The translations under genes and the position numbers were made by a program. DNA of 64,000 nt from Fuscovulum sp. GTDB taxonomy: Bacteria; Pseudomonadota; Alphaproteobacteria; Rhodobacterales; Rhodobacteraceae. Below, in pieces: positions 53,396-62,048 of the stretch (its first letter is position 1; the number at the start of each line of letters is the position of its first letter). Location: assembly GCA_035192965.1 (NCBI GenBank), contig CP136571.1, forward strand, positions 2,863,501 through 2,927,500. The letters run 5' to 3'. The notes below the pieces were generated by a model. The model was not told the DNA's origin, did not search any database, and saw only the letters and a list, made by a program, of their open reading frames with translations.

Positions 53396-54258
53396 GCCTT
53401 CTGATGATGCGCGGCGCCATCCTCGCCCAAGGCGGGGATGCTGCGCCCCCGGTCGACATAGGCTCGGTCTGGCAGCTGGACACCACACGCCGTCCCTCCG
53501 GGTACACCCTGTCGAACGGCAACCAGACCGCCGTCAACACCTCGGGTGGAACGAACTACCTGCGTTGGGTGCCGACCGCCAAAGCAATCCTGCCGACAGA
53601 CGGGCGGCGCTATTGGGAGGTTCTTTGTGCACCAGGGGCCGCCACCTTCGACGGCTACATGGGCGTCGTCGCGGCCGCACAGCGCGAGGAGTTCAACCTC
53701 GGGAACAACCCCATCACGTTGGGCTCGATCGGCTGGCGCGGCACCGGCGCGCTCTGGTCCTCGGCCACCGCAACCGCCGAACAGCGCCTGACCGGCCTGC
53801 CGACCTTCGGCGCGAACGATGTGCTGATGTTTGTCCTCGACCCGGCGCTGGGCCGCCTCTGGATCGGCAAAAACGGGATCTGGCGCGATGATCCGGTCAG
53901 CGGGGCTGCCACCTGGACTGCGGGCGGCAGCCCCGCTTTCTATCCGCAGATCCAGGGGCGCAATCCCGGCGATGGCGGCACGCTCCGCTCGCTGCCCTCC
54001 CAGTTCAGCTACCCAGTGCCCCCGGGCGTGACGGCGCTCGGCTATCTCGATCCCGATCTCCGCCTCTTCGACGCCGCGGCCTTCCTAGAGATCGGCTGGG
54101 ATCGAGGCCTCAGCATCGCGGGTGCCTCCCTCTGGATCAGCCGGGGTGGCGGGATGCGTCTAAGCACCGCCGATGCTGCGCTCTTCCTCGAGCACGGTGG
54201 GGGGCGCGGCGCCACCTGGACCCAAGCCAACCTCTACATCGAAGTGGAATTGCCATGA
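53392..54258 (+). CDS. SPRY-like domain tail protein
   Basis: 288 residues from ATG 53392. RRYWEVLCAPGAATFDGYMG, IGWRGTGALWSSATATAEQR, FGANDVLMFVLDPALGRLWI and then GKNG recall the SPRY/B30.2 beta-sandwich (YWEV, GDxLMFxLD, WxGKNG). These domains bind protein or glycan targets and are used in phage receptor-binding modules. Its place among fibre genes suggests host binding. It overlaps the next gene by four bases. Confidence 0.7.
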   Translation: MSLLMMRGAILAQGGDAAPPVDIGSVWQLDTTRRPSGYTLSNGNQTAVNTSGGTNYLRWVPTAKAILPTDGRRYWEVLCAPGAATFDGYMGVVAAAQREEFNLGNNPITLGSIGWRGTGALWSSATATAEQRLTGLPTFGANDVLMFVLDPALGRLWIGKNGIWRDDPVSGAATWTAGGSPAFYPQIQGRNPGDGGTLRSLPSQFSYPVPPGVTALGYLDPDLRLFDAAAFLEIGWDRGLSIAGASLWISRGGGMRLSTADAALFLEHGGGRGATWTQANLYIEVELP

Positions 54259-55253
54259 GCTATATCCTGCACCTCGGCCACCAGCCGACCGACGTCTCGG
54301 GCATCTCCGGGCTTCTGAACACCACCGCCATCGGCTTTGATGCCAACCTCGACGTCAACGGCATCCGCTTCATCGCCTCGCGCAGCTATGCCATGCCGTT
54401 CTCCCTCGGGTTTGCGGCACCAACTGGCGATCTCTGGCTCGGCTTCCGCTATGTGCCGCCCAACGGGGATGCCGACATAATAACTGAAGGCAATGCAGGG
54501 TTCGTCGATTTCTACGACGCGAACCTCGTCCGGATCGCGCATATCCAGCCTCTCACCAGCACGCGCCGCTATCATGCCATCGCGCGAGGCGACACGGTCG
54601 TGCAGGGCAACTCGAGCTACAGCCCGCCGAATGGCCAGCCACAATGGGTCGATGTGCGCGTGGCGGTGGGGGCCAGCATCACCATCGACTTCTATGTCGA
54701 TGGTGTGCTGCAAAGTTCGGCCACGGCCGCCAACACCCAAGGCAAGGGCAAGCCCGTCCAAATCGTCTTTCCGAATGTCGGGCTGCACGGCACCAGCAGC
54801 ACCCGCACCTGGTACTATGCGCATTTCGCGGTGCTGGACGGCGTCTCGACCATCGGACGGCGCTTCGTGCGGCGTACACCCAATGCCATCGCGACATTCA
54901 GCCAGATGGCGGGCAGCATCGATGCCCTGAAGGACGAGGACGTCAGCACCCGTGTCTCCAGCAACGCGGCCGGGCAGCGACTGTCGTTTTCGCTCACGGG
55001 GCCGACCGGGCCTGCGGCGGTTGCAGCCATCGCGGGCGTGCATGTGAAGCAGGTCGCGCAAGCAGGGACAGTCGGGCCGCAGACGGTCGCGGGTTTCCTG
55101 CGCATGGGTGGGGTCAATCATGATGCGGCCCCGGTCACCGTGCCGTCACTTGCACCGAGGTCGGTCTATTCCACATGGGCGCTGAACCCCGCCGACAGCA
55201 GCGCCTGGACCAGCGTGACTCTACCCTCAGAAGTCGGGATCCTCTCCGCATGA
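54255..55253 (+). CDS. Tail fibre-like beta-sandwich protein
   Basis: 332 residues. MSYILHLGHQPTDVSGISGL, FSLGFAAPTGDLWLGFRYVP, WVDVRVAVGASITIDFYVDG and STRTWYYAHFAVLDG suggest a concanavalin/LamG-like jelly roll. Residues 240-332 are a small beta domain. It likely contributes to the receptor-binding apparatus. It starts and ends with ATGA overlaps. Confidence 0.65.
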   Translation: MSYILHLGHQPTDVSGISGLLNTTAIGFDANLDVNGIRFIASRSYAMPFSLGFAAPTGDLWLGFRYVPPNGDADIITEGNAGFVDFYDANLVRIAHIQPLTSTRRYHAIARGDTVVQGNSSYSPPNGQPQWVDVRVAVGASITIDFYVDGVLQSSATAANTQGKGKPVQIVFPNVGLHGTSSTRTWYYAHFAVLDGVSTIGRRFVRRTPNAIATFSQMAGSIDALKDEDVSTRVSSNAAGQRLSFSLTGPTGPAAVAAIAGVHVKQVAQAGTVGPQTVAGFLRMGGVNHDAAPVTVPSLAPRSVYSTWALNPADSSAWTSVTLPSEVGILSA

Positions 55254-55540
55254 GCCCGCGCCGTTCCGGAGAGGGCCATGTCCGCATGCCGGATGCCGAG
55301 TTCGAGGAACTCCTCGCGCGGGCAGCCGAAGAGGGGGCGAAGCGCGCGCTGGCCGATGTCGGCCTCGACGGGAAGGAAGCCGCCCTCGACATCCGCGATC
55401 TCCGCGCGCTGCTGGACGCCATTCGCTTCGTTCGCCGCACGGCCGTACAAAGCGCGGTCCACCTGATCACCACCGGCGTCATCCTGGCACTGCTCGCGGG
55501 GATCGCCCTGAAGCTGAAGATCTTCGGCAGCGGGCCATAG
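55250..55540 (+). CDS. DUF6127-like membrane protein
   Basis: 96 residues from ATG 55250. The N-terminal helix is amphipathic (EFEELLARAAEEGAKRALAD), and a C-terminal membrane helix follows (LITTGVILALLAGIALKLKI). The segment LDIRDLRALLDAIRFVRRTA is typical of DUF6127. Position before the endolysin is compatible with a lysis accessory role. Confidence 0.75.
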   Translation: MSPRRSGEGHVRMPDAEFEELLARAAEEGAKRALADVGLDGKEAALDIRDLRALLDAIRFVRRTAVQSAVHLITTGVILALLAGIALKLKIFGSGP

Positions 55541-55636
55541 GCACACAGCCCTGCCATCTCCACCGCGAACACGACCAATTCGCCCGCCCCCCGGGCGGGT
55601 TGTCTTTTGCCATCACCAACGAAAAGGAAACCTGCC

Positions 55637-56290
55637 ATGACCACCGGTTCCAATGAGCCGCTGCGCGACATCCAACGCGCGCTCGAAACACTCGGTCATT
55701 CGCCTGGGCCCGTGGACGGTCGCTGGGGTTTGCGCACCGCGCGAGCCCTGAAATCCTTGCTCGCGGCAAATGGAAAAGCGGCTTCGGTCGTTCCTCAAGG
55801 GCCGCTGCCGTGGATTACAGAAGCAAAATCCGCACTGGGCCGCCATGAAGCGCGTGACCGATCTTGGCTGATGGATTGGCTGAAGAGAGATGGTCGAAGC
55901 TTGGGAGACCCCTCGAAGAACCCCTGGTGCGGTGATTTTGTCGAAACCTGCATCCGGGTTTCTTTGCCAGACGAGCCGTTGCTGTCTGCGCTCGGAAGCA
56001 ATCCCTACTGGGCCCGGCACTGGCTGTTCTTTGGACAGGCGGTCCAGCCGATAATGGGCGCTGTGCTTGTCTTCGAACGCGGTTCTGGCGGCCATGTCGG
56101 CTTCGCCATTGGCCAAGATGACACGCATTTCTACGTGTTGGGCGGCAATCAATCCGACGCAGTCACTGTCGCCCGCATCGCCAAGTCGCGCCTCTTGGGG
56201 GCGCGCTGGCCCGCGACCGTCCCGCCCCGCATTCAGCGGCTTCCCACGATGAAGCCGGGCGAATTCCTCACCACCACAAATGAAACCTAG
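55637..56290 (+). CDS. Endolysin, peptidoglycan-binding domain plus NlpC/P60-like (TIGR02594) peptidase
   Basis: 217 residues from ATG 55637, chosen for the AAGGAAA upstream; an in-frame ATG at 55607 is possible. Residues 8-45 are a short peptidoglycan-binding domain (IQRALETLGHSPGPVDGRWG). The rest is the TIGR02594-type cysteine peptidase: NPWCGDFVE with C98, GGHVGFAIG with H153, LGGNQSD with N171. It degrades the cell wall at lysis. No signal peptide, so the holin is needed for access. Confidence 0.88.
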   Translation: MTTGSNEPLRDIQRALETLGHSPGPVDGRWGLRTARALKSLLAANGKAASVVPQGPLPWITEAKSALGRHEARDRSWLMDWLKRDGRSLGDPSKNPWCGDFVETCIRVSLPDEPLLSALGSNPYWARHWLFFGQAVQPIMGAVLVFERGSGGHVGFAIGQDDTHFYVLGGNQSDAVTVARIAKSRLLGARWPATVPPRIQRLPTMKPGEFLTTTNET

Positions 56291-56306
56291 AACAGGAGCT
56301 ACCTCC

Positions 56307-56486
56307 ATGCTTAGACCTGCCATCCTGGCACTGGTCCGTCAGATATTGACCGTCGCTGGCACTGCCTTGGTCGCGAAGGGCTATATCGAGGCGTCCGATA
56401 TCGAACCTGTCATCGGTGCCCTTCTTACAATCGGGTCCGTCGTTTGGTCCGTGGCCGACAAGCGAGCGCGATCCAAGATCTCCTGA
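56307..56486 (+). CDS. Pam3-gp28-like putative phage holin
   Basis: 59 residues from ATG 56307, AGGAG 8 bases upstream. Two hydrophobic stretches (AILALVRQILTVAGTALVAK, then IGALLTIGSVVWSVADK) and a short basic tail. The pattern matches the Pam3-gp28 family of putative holins in Rhodobacterales phages. It follows the endolysin by 16 bases. It should permeabilise the inner membrane at the end of infection. Confidence 0.8.
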   Translation: MLRPAILALVRQILTVAGTALVAKGYIEASDIEPVIGALLTIGSVVWSVADKRARSKIS

Positions 56487-56743
56487 TACCGATTTCCGAC
56501 GCAACTTGGGCGCGCCGTTCGACCTCCCACATTCGCGAGAGGGATCGGCGCGCCCACCCATGTGGACAGACATCGTTCAATGCGATGCCTGTACGGTCGG
56601 CAATATGTCGGCCGACCGCGGTGGGCTCCGAGCGGGTCCGCCGCCATCCCCACCCCGCGCTTGATCCGACCCACCGTCCGGCGTCTCCCGCGGTCCCCGC
56701 GCTTTCGGGTCCGGGTCCCCTGTCTCTTCAGATGCCTTGCGGC

Positions 56744-57679
56744 CTACTCAAGGGCAGTAGTCAGCACTGCTGGCGGATCGGAGAGCTGCGTCAGTGTGCC
56801 AACGATCTGCCGAAACTCCCGTAGAATCTCGGTGTGGTTGCGCTCAAGGTATCTGGCCAGCCGTTCATTTCCCAAGAGGCGCTCCACATATCGACCGGCG
56901 ACAACCAGACGCAAATGATCGGGGCCAAGATTTCCTTCGATCAGTTTGATATTTTTCTGCAGGCTGGCCATCTCTGCCTTCATCCGATCCGCCTGTTCGC
57001 GGGTGATGCCCGGTGTTGCCTTCTTTGAATTCGGGTTGATCAGATCGGCAGGATCAGTCGCCGCCAGGATAGCTTCCACATAGGGCACCGTGTAATTGTT
57101 CGCGGCGATCATGAGTTCGGCCGCCTGAATCTGGCGAAGCGGCTTCATTTTGCGCAAAGCACGAAAACTGTTGAGCGGGCAATGCTTGGCCTTCAGGAGT
57201 TCTGCCGCCTCGGGGCAAATACCGTTCAAGAGCGTACGCTTATGCTGAATCAGGGCGACGTTGACGTTCAGGGCAGCAGCAATGCGCGTCTCGGAAACAC
57301 CTCTCTGAACCGCACGCAGGATCATCTTGTGCTCCTGGATCGTGGCCAGACGGCTGATGCGCTTGTTGTATGTGAAGGATTCATCGTCGGTCGCGACGAG
57401 GCAGGTCACGGTCTGTTCGCCCATCTCTTTCAGGACGTGGAGCCGCACATGGCCATCGAGAAGGATGAATGAACCGCTCTGTCCGGGTGCGCGCGAAACC
57501 ACCGGTGGCTCGATCAGCCCTACTTCCCGGATCGAGGCCGCAATCTGAGCATATTTCTGACTTTTCGGTACAGTGCTGGAGAGAGGCTTGACCGGCAGAA
57601 TGGCTGCAATCGGTATCGTGCATAGGCTGGCTTCGAAACCCGGTTGCTTGGGCGAGGGAAGTTTCTCGAACTGTGTCAT
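56744..57679 (-). CDS. RepB/ParB-like protein, third gene of the recombinase operon
   Basis: 311 residues. The N-terminal ParB-like part (SQKYAQIAASIREVGLIEPP, LLDGHVRLHVLKEMG) is followed by a helix-turn-helix region (GVSETRIAAALNVNVALIQH) and a C-terminal RepB part (CPLNSFRALRKMKPLRQIQA). It overlaps the upstream ParB gene by four bases. The role in this operon is unknown; a DNA-binding partner of the recombinase is possible. Its 3' end faces the holin gene across 257 bases that contain no feature I could identify. Confidence 0.8.
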   Translation of the reverse strand: MTQFEKLPSPKQPGFEASLCTIPIAAILPVKPLSSTVPKSQKYAQIAASIREVGLIEPPVVSRAPGQSGSFILLDGHVRLHVLKEMGEQTVTCLVATDDESFTYNKRISRLATIQEHKMILRAVQRGVSETRIAAALNVNVALIQHKRTLLNGICPEAAELLKAKHCPLNSFRALRKMKPLRQIQAAELMIAANNYTVPYVEAILAATDPADLINPNSKKATPGITREQADRMKAEMASLQKNIKLIEGNLGPDHLRLVVAGRYVERLLGNERLARYLERNHTEILREFRQIVGTLTQLSDPPAVLTTALE

Positions 57680-58572
57680 ATCCGTTGTTCTCCCAGGCTG
57701 TCGGCAATGATTCCGGGCAGGGTTTCAAGTCCCTCGGCACGCAGAAGGGTCAGGAAGTTCTCGTCGCCCAGAAGCGATCGGAATGCCGCGTCCATGAACA
57801 AAAGGCTGCTTCGGGTCGCTTGAGCCCGGCGGATCATGTCCTGCTGGCGCTCCGCCTCGGCTCGATACGCTCGGACCAAAGCCGCTGACGTCATGCGAGT
57901 TCGCGCCTGCCCGGCGGAACGCGTCGTTCCCTTCTGTTTGCCATGACGCTGCCGCAACTCGACCAGTCGTCGCGCTTCGAGCAGCTTCTTGCCGCGCAGT
58001 TCACCTGAGGCGTAGGCAGCCTCCAACGCTTTCTGCACATCCTTTTCCTCGGCGCGCGAGATGTAGAGCGCAACGCTGAGGGGCATTTGACCGGTCTCGA
58101 CAGCTATGAGAAGGCGCTCTTCGCCATTGGCGATCAACTCACCGATTTCATGAACATAGGCGAGGGAGAGCCCAGTTTTATCGGCGATGTCCTGGTCGGA
58201 GTATCCTCGGTCCCGCAGAATTCCGATGTCTTGCAGAAGTTCCAAGGGCCGGTGCTGGCGACGTGCGATGTTCTCGATCACGCTGCGAAGAAGTCTTTCG
58301 ACCTCATTAGCGTCCACAACGATGGCGGGTATCTGGGTTTCGCCCAAAGCCTGATAGGCCTCCATCCGCCCTTGGCCACAAACCAGCCGGTAGCTGTCAC
58401 CAGCCTCGTCGGCCACGCGCGCCACCGTTATGGGCTTTTTCAGACCGACCTTTCCGATGCTTTCCACCAGAGCGCGGAAGGTTCTTTCTGACCGCTCCCT
58501 GGGGTTCTCCACGGTGATGGCAGAGATGGGGATGACCTGCACTTCGCTCTGCGTATCGACCTCGCCTACCAT
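57676..58572 (-). CDS. ParB/RepB-like protein, second gene of the recombinase operon
   Basis: 298 residues with a full ParB core: ENPRERSERTFRALVESIGK, CGQGRMEAYQALGET (ParB box II), ENIARRQHRPLELLQDIGIL, then the helix-turn-helix YSDQDIADKTGLSLAYVHEI. The C-terminal part is like RepB. No parA is present, so it is not a partition cassette. It overlaps the recombinase end by seven bases and the third gene by four, so the three are made together. Confidence 0.85.
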   Translation of the reverse strand: MVGEVDTQSEVQVIPISAITVENPRERSERTFRALVESIGKVGLKKPITVARVADEAGDSYRLVCGQGRMEAYQALGETQIPAIVVDANEVERLLRSVIENIARRQHRPLELLQDIGILRDRGYSDQDIADKTGLSLAYVHEIGELIANGEERLLIAVETGQMPLSVALYISRAEEKDVQKALEAAYASGELRGKKLLEARRLVELRQRHGKQKGTTRSAGQARTRMTSAALVRAYRAEAERQQDMIRRAQATRSSLLFMDAAFRSLLGDENFLTLLRAEGLETLPGIIADSLGEQRI

Positions 58573-60143
58573 GGCGCCACCTCGGCTATTGGTACGCGCC
58601 GAGCCATGTCGAAGAAGAAATCCAACGTTTCAAATCGGAAGGCGTCCAGCATCAGGCCATTCTCCTCTCCAAGCCCCAGGGGCTTTGTCCGCATCTCAAA
58701 CTGGGGCAGAAGGTAAAAATCGAGCGCGGCAGTGTTGGTTGTGTTCATTCGGATCGCGACGGTGATGTCCGGGGCCAACCCGGAATCGAACCGGATTTTC
58801 CACCTCAGGCGGCCAGACGGTGTTGCCCGACATCGCGCAACGACAACTGATGCAGTGAACTCGCCGTTGATAACCAGCAGGTCGGTCACTGGGTTGCGGG
58901 CAACCGTCGCTCCAAGCTGAGCGATCTCGCGGATAACACGTGCGACCTCGACACCATGAAACTGGCGCAACATCCTGTTGACTTCGATGTACTGGTAGTC
59001 GCGATCCGGCGTGAAGCCGACAAGCGAGTAGGCCCGGAGCAGACTGCCAAAGCGATGGGCATAGGCTGCGCTTGACGGCATGGCGTCCGCCTCGTCGATC
59101 ACAATGCCAGAGATGTATCCATGGCGTTGGAGGAGCCGTGCCAGGCGCTCCAGCATTTCGTCATCTGAGAAGCGGCGGTTGCGGGCGGCAATGATGGCCT
59201 GCACTTTCTGGAAATGCTTCGGCTCGACGATGGCCTCGAACACCCCTTCTGACCTGATCCACATATCCGGGCCGTTGGCGACACGCTTCTGTTTCAGTTT
59301 GAACGAACGACGATTATAGACGTTGTTGCCGATGTATTTCTCGTTGGTCAGTACCTGATGGACGGTCGCACGGGTCCATACGCGCTCGAGATCGCTTAGG
59401 ATCCCGCGCTCGTTCAACTCGGCCGCAATTTCGCTTTCCGAGCGACCGTGCTTTAGGAACCGGCCATAGATCCAACGCACGGTCTGTACCTCAACGTCAG
59501 GCCCAGGCATCAAGATGACTCTGTCGGTTTGCAGGCTCTTGTGCTCGCCGCGCTTGAGCTCGGCCTTCACCTCACCCCGTTCGTCAAGCAGGACTCGCCG
59601 AAGGCCAAAGCCAGCCGGGCCGCCCTGTCGGTAGCCGAGCTCGATCAGACGGCACTGCCCGATGAAAACCTTGTTGGAAAGTTCCCTGCTGTATTCCCCA
59701 GCCATGGCGCGCTTGACGCCTTTGACGATGGTTGCGATCGGACTGCCATCGTTTTCGAATTGTTCCGCGCAGTATTCGACCTGCTTGTTCGCGCGACGGC
59801 ATATGTACTCGTAGTAGGCGGACTCGTCGGCATCCTGAAATCGGCCCCACCGGCTGACATCATAGACCAGGATCACCTCGAAATCAGCGGTGCCGTCCTG
59901 GACGTCCTGGATCAGTTGCTGCAAGGCATCGCGGCCTTCGATCCTCAACCCACTCTTCCCGGCGTCAGCATAGGAACGGACCAGTTCGAAACCGCGTTCC
60001 GTCGCATATTTGCGGATCGCGTCCGACTGGTTTTCCGTCGAGTACTTCTGGTGGTCGGTGGACATGCGGACGTACTCGGCCGCACGCCGTAACGGCGGGG
60101 AATTCGCAGGTTCTTTTGATGAAGGCGGCTCTTTGCCTGCCAT
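58566..60143 (-). CDS. Large serine recombinase, first gene of a recombinase-ParB-RepB operon
   Basis: 525 residues. Resolvase domain at residues 18-170 with catalytic S28 (RAAEYVRMSTDHQKYSTENQ), the YDVSRWGRFQDADE segment, then a recombinase domain (WTRATVHQVLTNEKYIGNNV). The C-terminal 150 residues differ from typical zinc-ribbon recombinases and contain helical and beta parts that I cannot place. The prophage already has a tyrosine integrase, so this enzyme likely serves another purpose or came with its own element. Confidence 0.88.
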   Translation of the reverse strand: MAGKEPPSSKEPANSPPLRRAAEYVRMSTDHQKYSTENQSDAIRKYATERGFELVRSYADAGKSGLRIEGRDALQQLIQDVQDGTADFEVILVYDVSRWGRFQDADESAYYEYICRRANKQVEYCAEQFENDGSPIATIVKGVKRAMAGEYSRELSNKVFIGQCRLIELGYRQGGPAGFGLRRVLLDERGEVKAELKRGEHKSLQTDRVILMPGPDVEVQTVRWIYGRFLKHGRSESEIAAELNERGILSDLERVWTRATVHQVLTNEKYIGNNVYNRRSFKLKQKRVANGPDMWIRSEGVFEAIVEPKHFQKVQAIIAARNRRFSDDEMLERLARLLQRHGYISGIVIDEADAMPSSAAYAHRFGSLLRAYSLVGFTPDRDYQYIEVNRMLRQFHGVEVARVIREIAQLGATVARNPVTDLLVINGEFTASVVVARCRATPSGRLRWKIRFDSGLAPDITVAIRMNTTNTAALDFYLLPQFEMRTKPLGLGEENGLMLDAFRFETLDFFFDMARRVPIAEVAPW

Positions 60144-60269
60144 GCCCCTCTCCCGATCAATTCATGCAGGCGTTTCCGTCTGGTCGGACCCGGGGTCTTG
60201 GCTGGGGCGCAAAAGGGAATCTGCCGCTGTGTTGTCTTCTCCACAGGTTTACCGGAGGAGGACGCAGCG

Positions 60270-60644
60270 ATGCGGATCAAGATGGGCACATCTGTGCCGA
60301 AAATGGGCACAGATGTGCACCTAGACGCGGATCAGGCCGCGTATCGTAGGGCAATTGCGGATGCATTGCGTCGTGAGTTGGGGCCAACGCATCAGGCCAT
60401 CAAGACGGTGATGCGCTGGACAGGAGCAAGCGAACGCACTGCCAAGTACTGGCTATCTGGCGAGCGGGGGCCAAGCGGAGAGCATCTGATCCTTCTCGCC
60501 ATGCACTCTGATGCGGTGCTACTTGTGATCCTGTCGATGGCGGACCGGCTCTCTACCGGCGGACAAAGGTGCGAACGCTGTCCAGAACGTCTTCTCGTGT
60601 TACGAAACCTCAGACAAGAGGTGGTGCCGTCCGAGGAACTGTAA
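60270..60644 (+). CDS. Small DNA-binding-like protein divergent from the recombinase operon
   Basis: 124 residues from ATG 60270, preceded by a strong GGAGGAGG at 8 bases. The centre (IKTVMRWTGASERTAKYWLS) looks like a helix-turn-helix. The C-terminus (RCERCPERLLVLRNLRQEV) has a C-x2-C pair. Its first codons contain a long inverted repeat. A regulator of the divergent recombinase operon is a reasonable guess. Confidence 0.7.
   Translation: MRIKMGTSVPKMGTDVHLDADQAAYRRAIADALRRELGPTHQAIKTVMRWTGASERTAKYWLSGERGPSGEHLILLAMHSDAVLLVILSMADRLSTGGQRCERCPERLLVLRNLRQEVVPSEEL
60286..60318. promoter_or_regulatory. Inverted repeat at the start of the divergent regulator gene
   Basis: GCACATCTGTGC (60286-60297) and its exact reverse complement GCACAGATGTGC (60307-60318) are separated by 9 bases. 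Each arm is itself nearly palindromic (GCACA, two bases, TGTGC). The element lies 16 bases after the ATG at 60270, so a bound protein could block translation-coupled transcription. Confidence 0.65.
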
Positions 60645-60693
60645 CGATCTCCAAGTGCACTTTTGCCCATTGATGTTAGCTTTGCGCCCTTGG

Positions 60694-60822
60694 CTGTCAT
60701 CAAGCCTGCTTGTTCGCCGTCTGCTAGCACCAAAGGACTTTGATGACAGAATGAGGCTCTATTCTGTTGCCAAGCCCTCTTGGCGCGACTACGTTGGCAT
60801 CAACCCTCGTTGATGACAGAAT
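60694..60822. promoter_or_regulatory. Three TTGATGACAG boxes upstream of the Fic gene
   Basis: TTGATGACAGAAT occurs at 60740-60752 and 60810-60822 on the plus strand, and CTGTCATCAA (the same box inverted, shorter) at 60694-60703. The last box ends 10 bases before the Fic start. They look like operator sites for a repressor of the Fic gene. Confidence 0.65.
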
Positions 60823-60832
60823 CGGCGCATAA

Positions 60833-61966
60833 ATGGTCACCAAACCCTATGATTTGACAGATGCTGTCACGTACCATATCGGCGGCTTCCCTCCGTCAAG
60901 CCTAGACTATGCGGCTCTGCTTGGTCCGCTTGAGGAGGCGGCAGCATCGCTCGCCAGGTACGACACTAAGATGTCCGGCATGGTAAACAGCGAACTCTTC
61001 CTTGCTCCCTTACGACGCCAGGACGCGGTTACTTCATCCCGGATGGAGGGAACCATCTCCACCATCGAAGAACTGTACCGTCTTGAAGCCGAAGAGGATG
61101 CGGGCAGCGTCGACCCTTACCGGGAAGCGCGGAACGACGACGTCGAGACCTACCTCTACTCCCGCGCGCTGCGGAATGCTCAGCAGGCGCTTGCGGAAGG
61201 AGCGCCGCTTGGCGAACACCTGATCCGGACTGCTCACCAGCAGTTGCTGTCCTTTGGACGGGGCGCTCGAAAGCGTCCGGGAAGCTACAAAGTGGAGCAG
61301 AATTACATCGGAGACGAACGGCGAGGAAAAATCTACTACGTCCCGATCGCTCCTGAACAGCTGGGCCCAGCGATGGCCGAACTCGTCCGCTACATCAACG
61401 AGAGCACGATGCGGCCGCTCATCCGCACTGCCATCGCACATGTCGAATTCGAGGCCCTGCACCCATTCGAAGATGGAAACGGTCGGATCGGTCGAATGCT
61501 GATCACCCTGATGCTATGGAAACTTGGCGTACTGCATCAGCCGAATTTTTTCGTCTCCGGTTACTTCGAGGCCAACAAGGACGAATACATCGAACGGATG
61601 CGCGCGGTCTCAGCTTCAGGTGACTGGACTGGATGGGTGGCATTCTTCCTCGAAGCGATGCACGCCCAAGCGACAGTAAACATTCAGACCGCGGACGCGA
61701 TCTTTCGCCTTCATGGCGAGATGCGGGAGCGGTTCCGCGAGGTGTTGAACTCGCAATTCCATGATCAGGCGCTGGACTACGTCTTTGCGAGCCCGATCTT
61801 CCGCAACGATCGCTTCGTGGAACGCTCGGGGATCCCACCGTCCTCAGCGCGCGCTCTTTCACGGCGGCTAGTCGAGGCTGGTATGCTGCGCACCATTGAG
61901 CCGGCTTCGGGCCGACGTGCGGCGATGTACGCCTTTGACCCGTTGCTCGATCTGCTGAAAGTGTGA
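60833..61966 (+). CDS. Fic family AMP-transferase-like protein, class II
   Basis: 377 residues. Fic core motif HPFEDGNGRIGR at about residues 210-221. An N-terminal inhibitory helix motif SSRMEG near residue 65 ([S/T]xxxE[G/N]) marks class II. Before it, ELFLAPLRRQDAVTSSRMEG; after it, YKVEQNYIGDERRGKIYYVP. The C-terminal 80 residues are a winged helix (SARALSRRLVEAGMLRTIEP). Fic proteins transfer AMP to target proteins, here probably self-limited by the inhibitory helix. The upstream boxes suggest autoregulation. Confidence 0.9.
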   Translation: MVTKPYDLTDAVTYHIGGFPPSSLDYAALLGPLEEAAASLARYDTKMSGMVNSELFLAPLRRQDAVTSSRMEGTISTIEELYRLEAEEDAGSVDPYREARNDDVETYLYSRALRNAQQALAEGAPLGEHLIRTAHQQLLSFGRGARKRPGSYKVEQNYIGDERRGKIYYVPIAPEQLGPAMAELVRYINESTMRPLIRTAIAHVEFEALHPFEDGNGRIGRMLITLMLWKLGVLHQPNFFVSGYFEANKDEYIERMRAVSASGDWTGWVAFFLEAMHAQATVNIQTADAIFRLHGEMRERFREVLNSQFHDQALDYVFASPIFRNDRFVERSGIPPSSARALSRRLVEAGMLRTIEPASGRRAAMYAFDPLLDLLKV

Positions 61967-62014
61967 CGGCCACTTCGACGATTGTCCGAGCGGTCGATGG
62001 GGGCCTCGATAAAC

Positions 62015-62034
62015 GTTGACCAGGTGTTGACAAG
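62015..62034 (+). repeat. Paired GTTGAC motifs near attR (possible integrase arm sites)
   Basis: GTTGACCAG at 62015-62023 and GTTGACAAG at 62026-62034 have the same 11-bp period and orientation as the pair at 9420-9439. They lie 66 bases inside attR. Confidence 0.6.
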
Positions 62035-62048
62035 AATTTGGAATGAGT

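Noticed and set aside
56487..56743. Small open frames between the holin and the RepB-like gene
   Set aside because: They lack ribosome binding sites, have Arg/Pro-rich shadow composition and resemble no family.
57676..58572. Plasmid partition locus (parAB)
   Set aside because: Two ParB/RepB-like proteins are present but no ParA ATPase or RepC initiator, so this is not a plasmid repABC cassette.
20399..61966. Phd antitoxin and Fic protein as a Phd-Doc pair
   Set aside because: They are 40 kb apart, and the Fic protein is a class II enzyme with its own inhibitory helix, not a Doc toxin.
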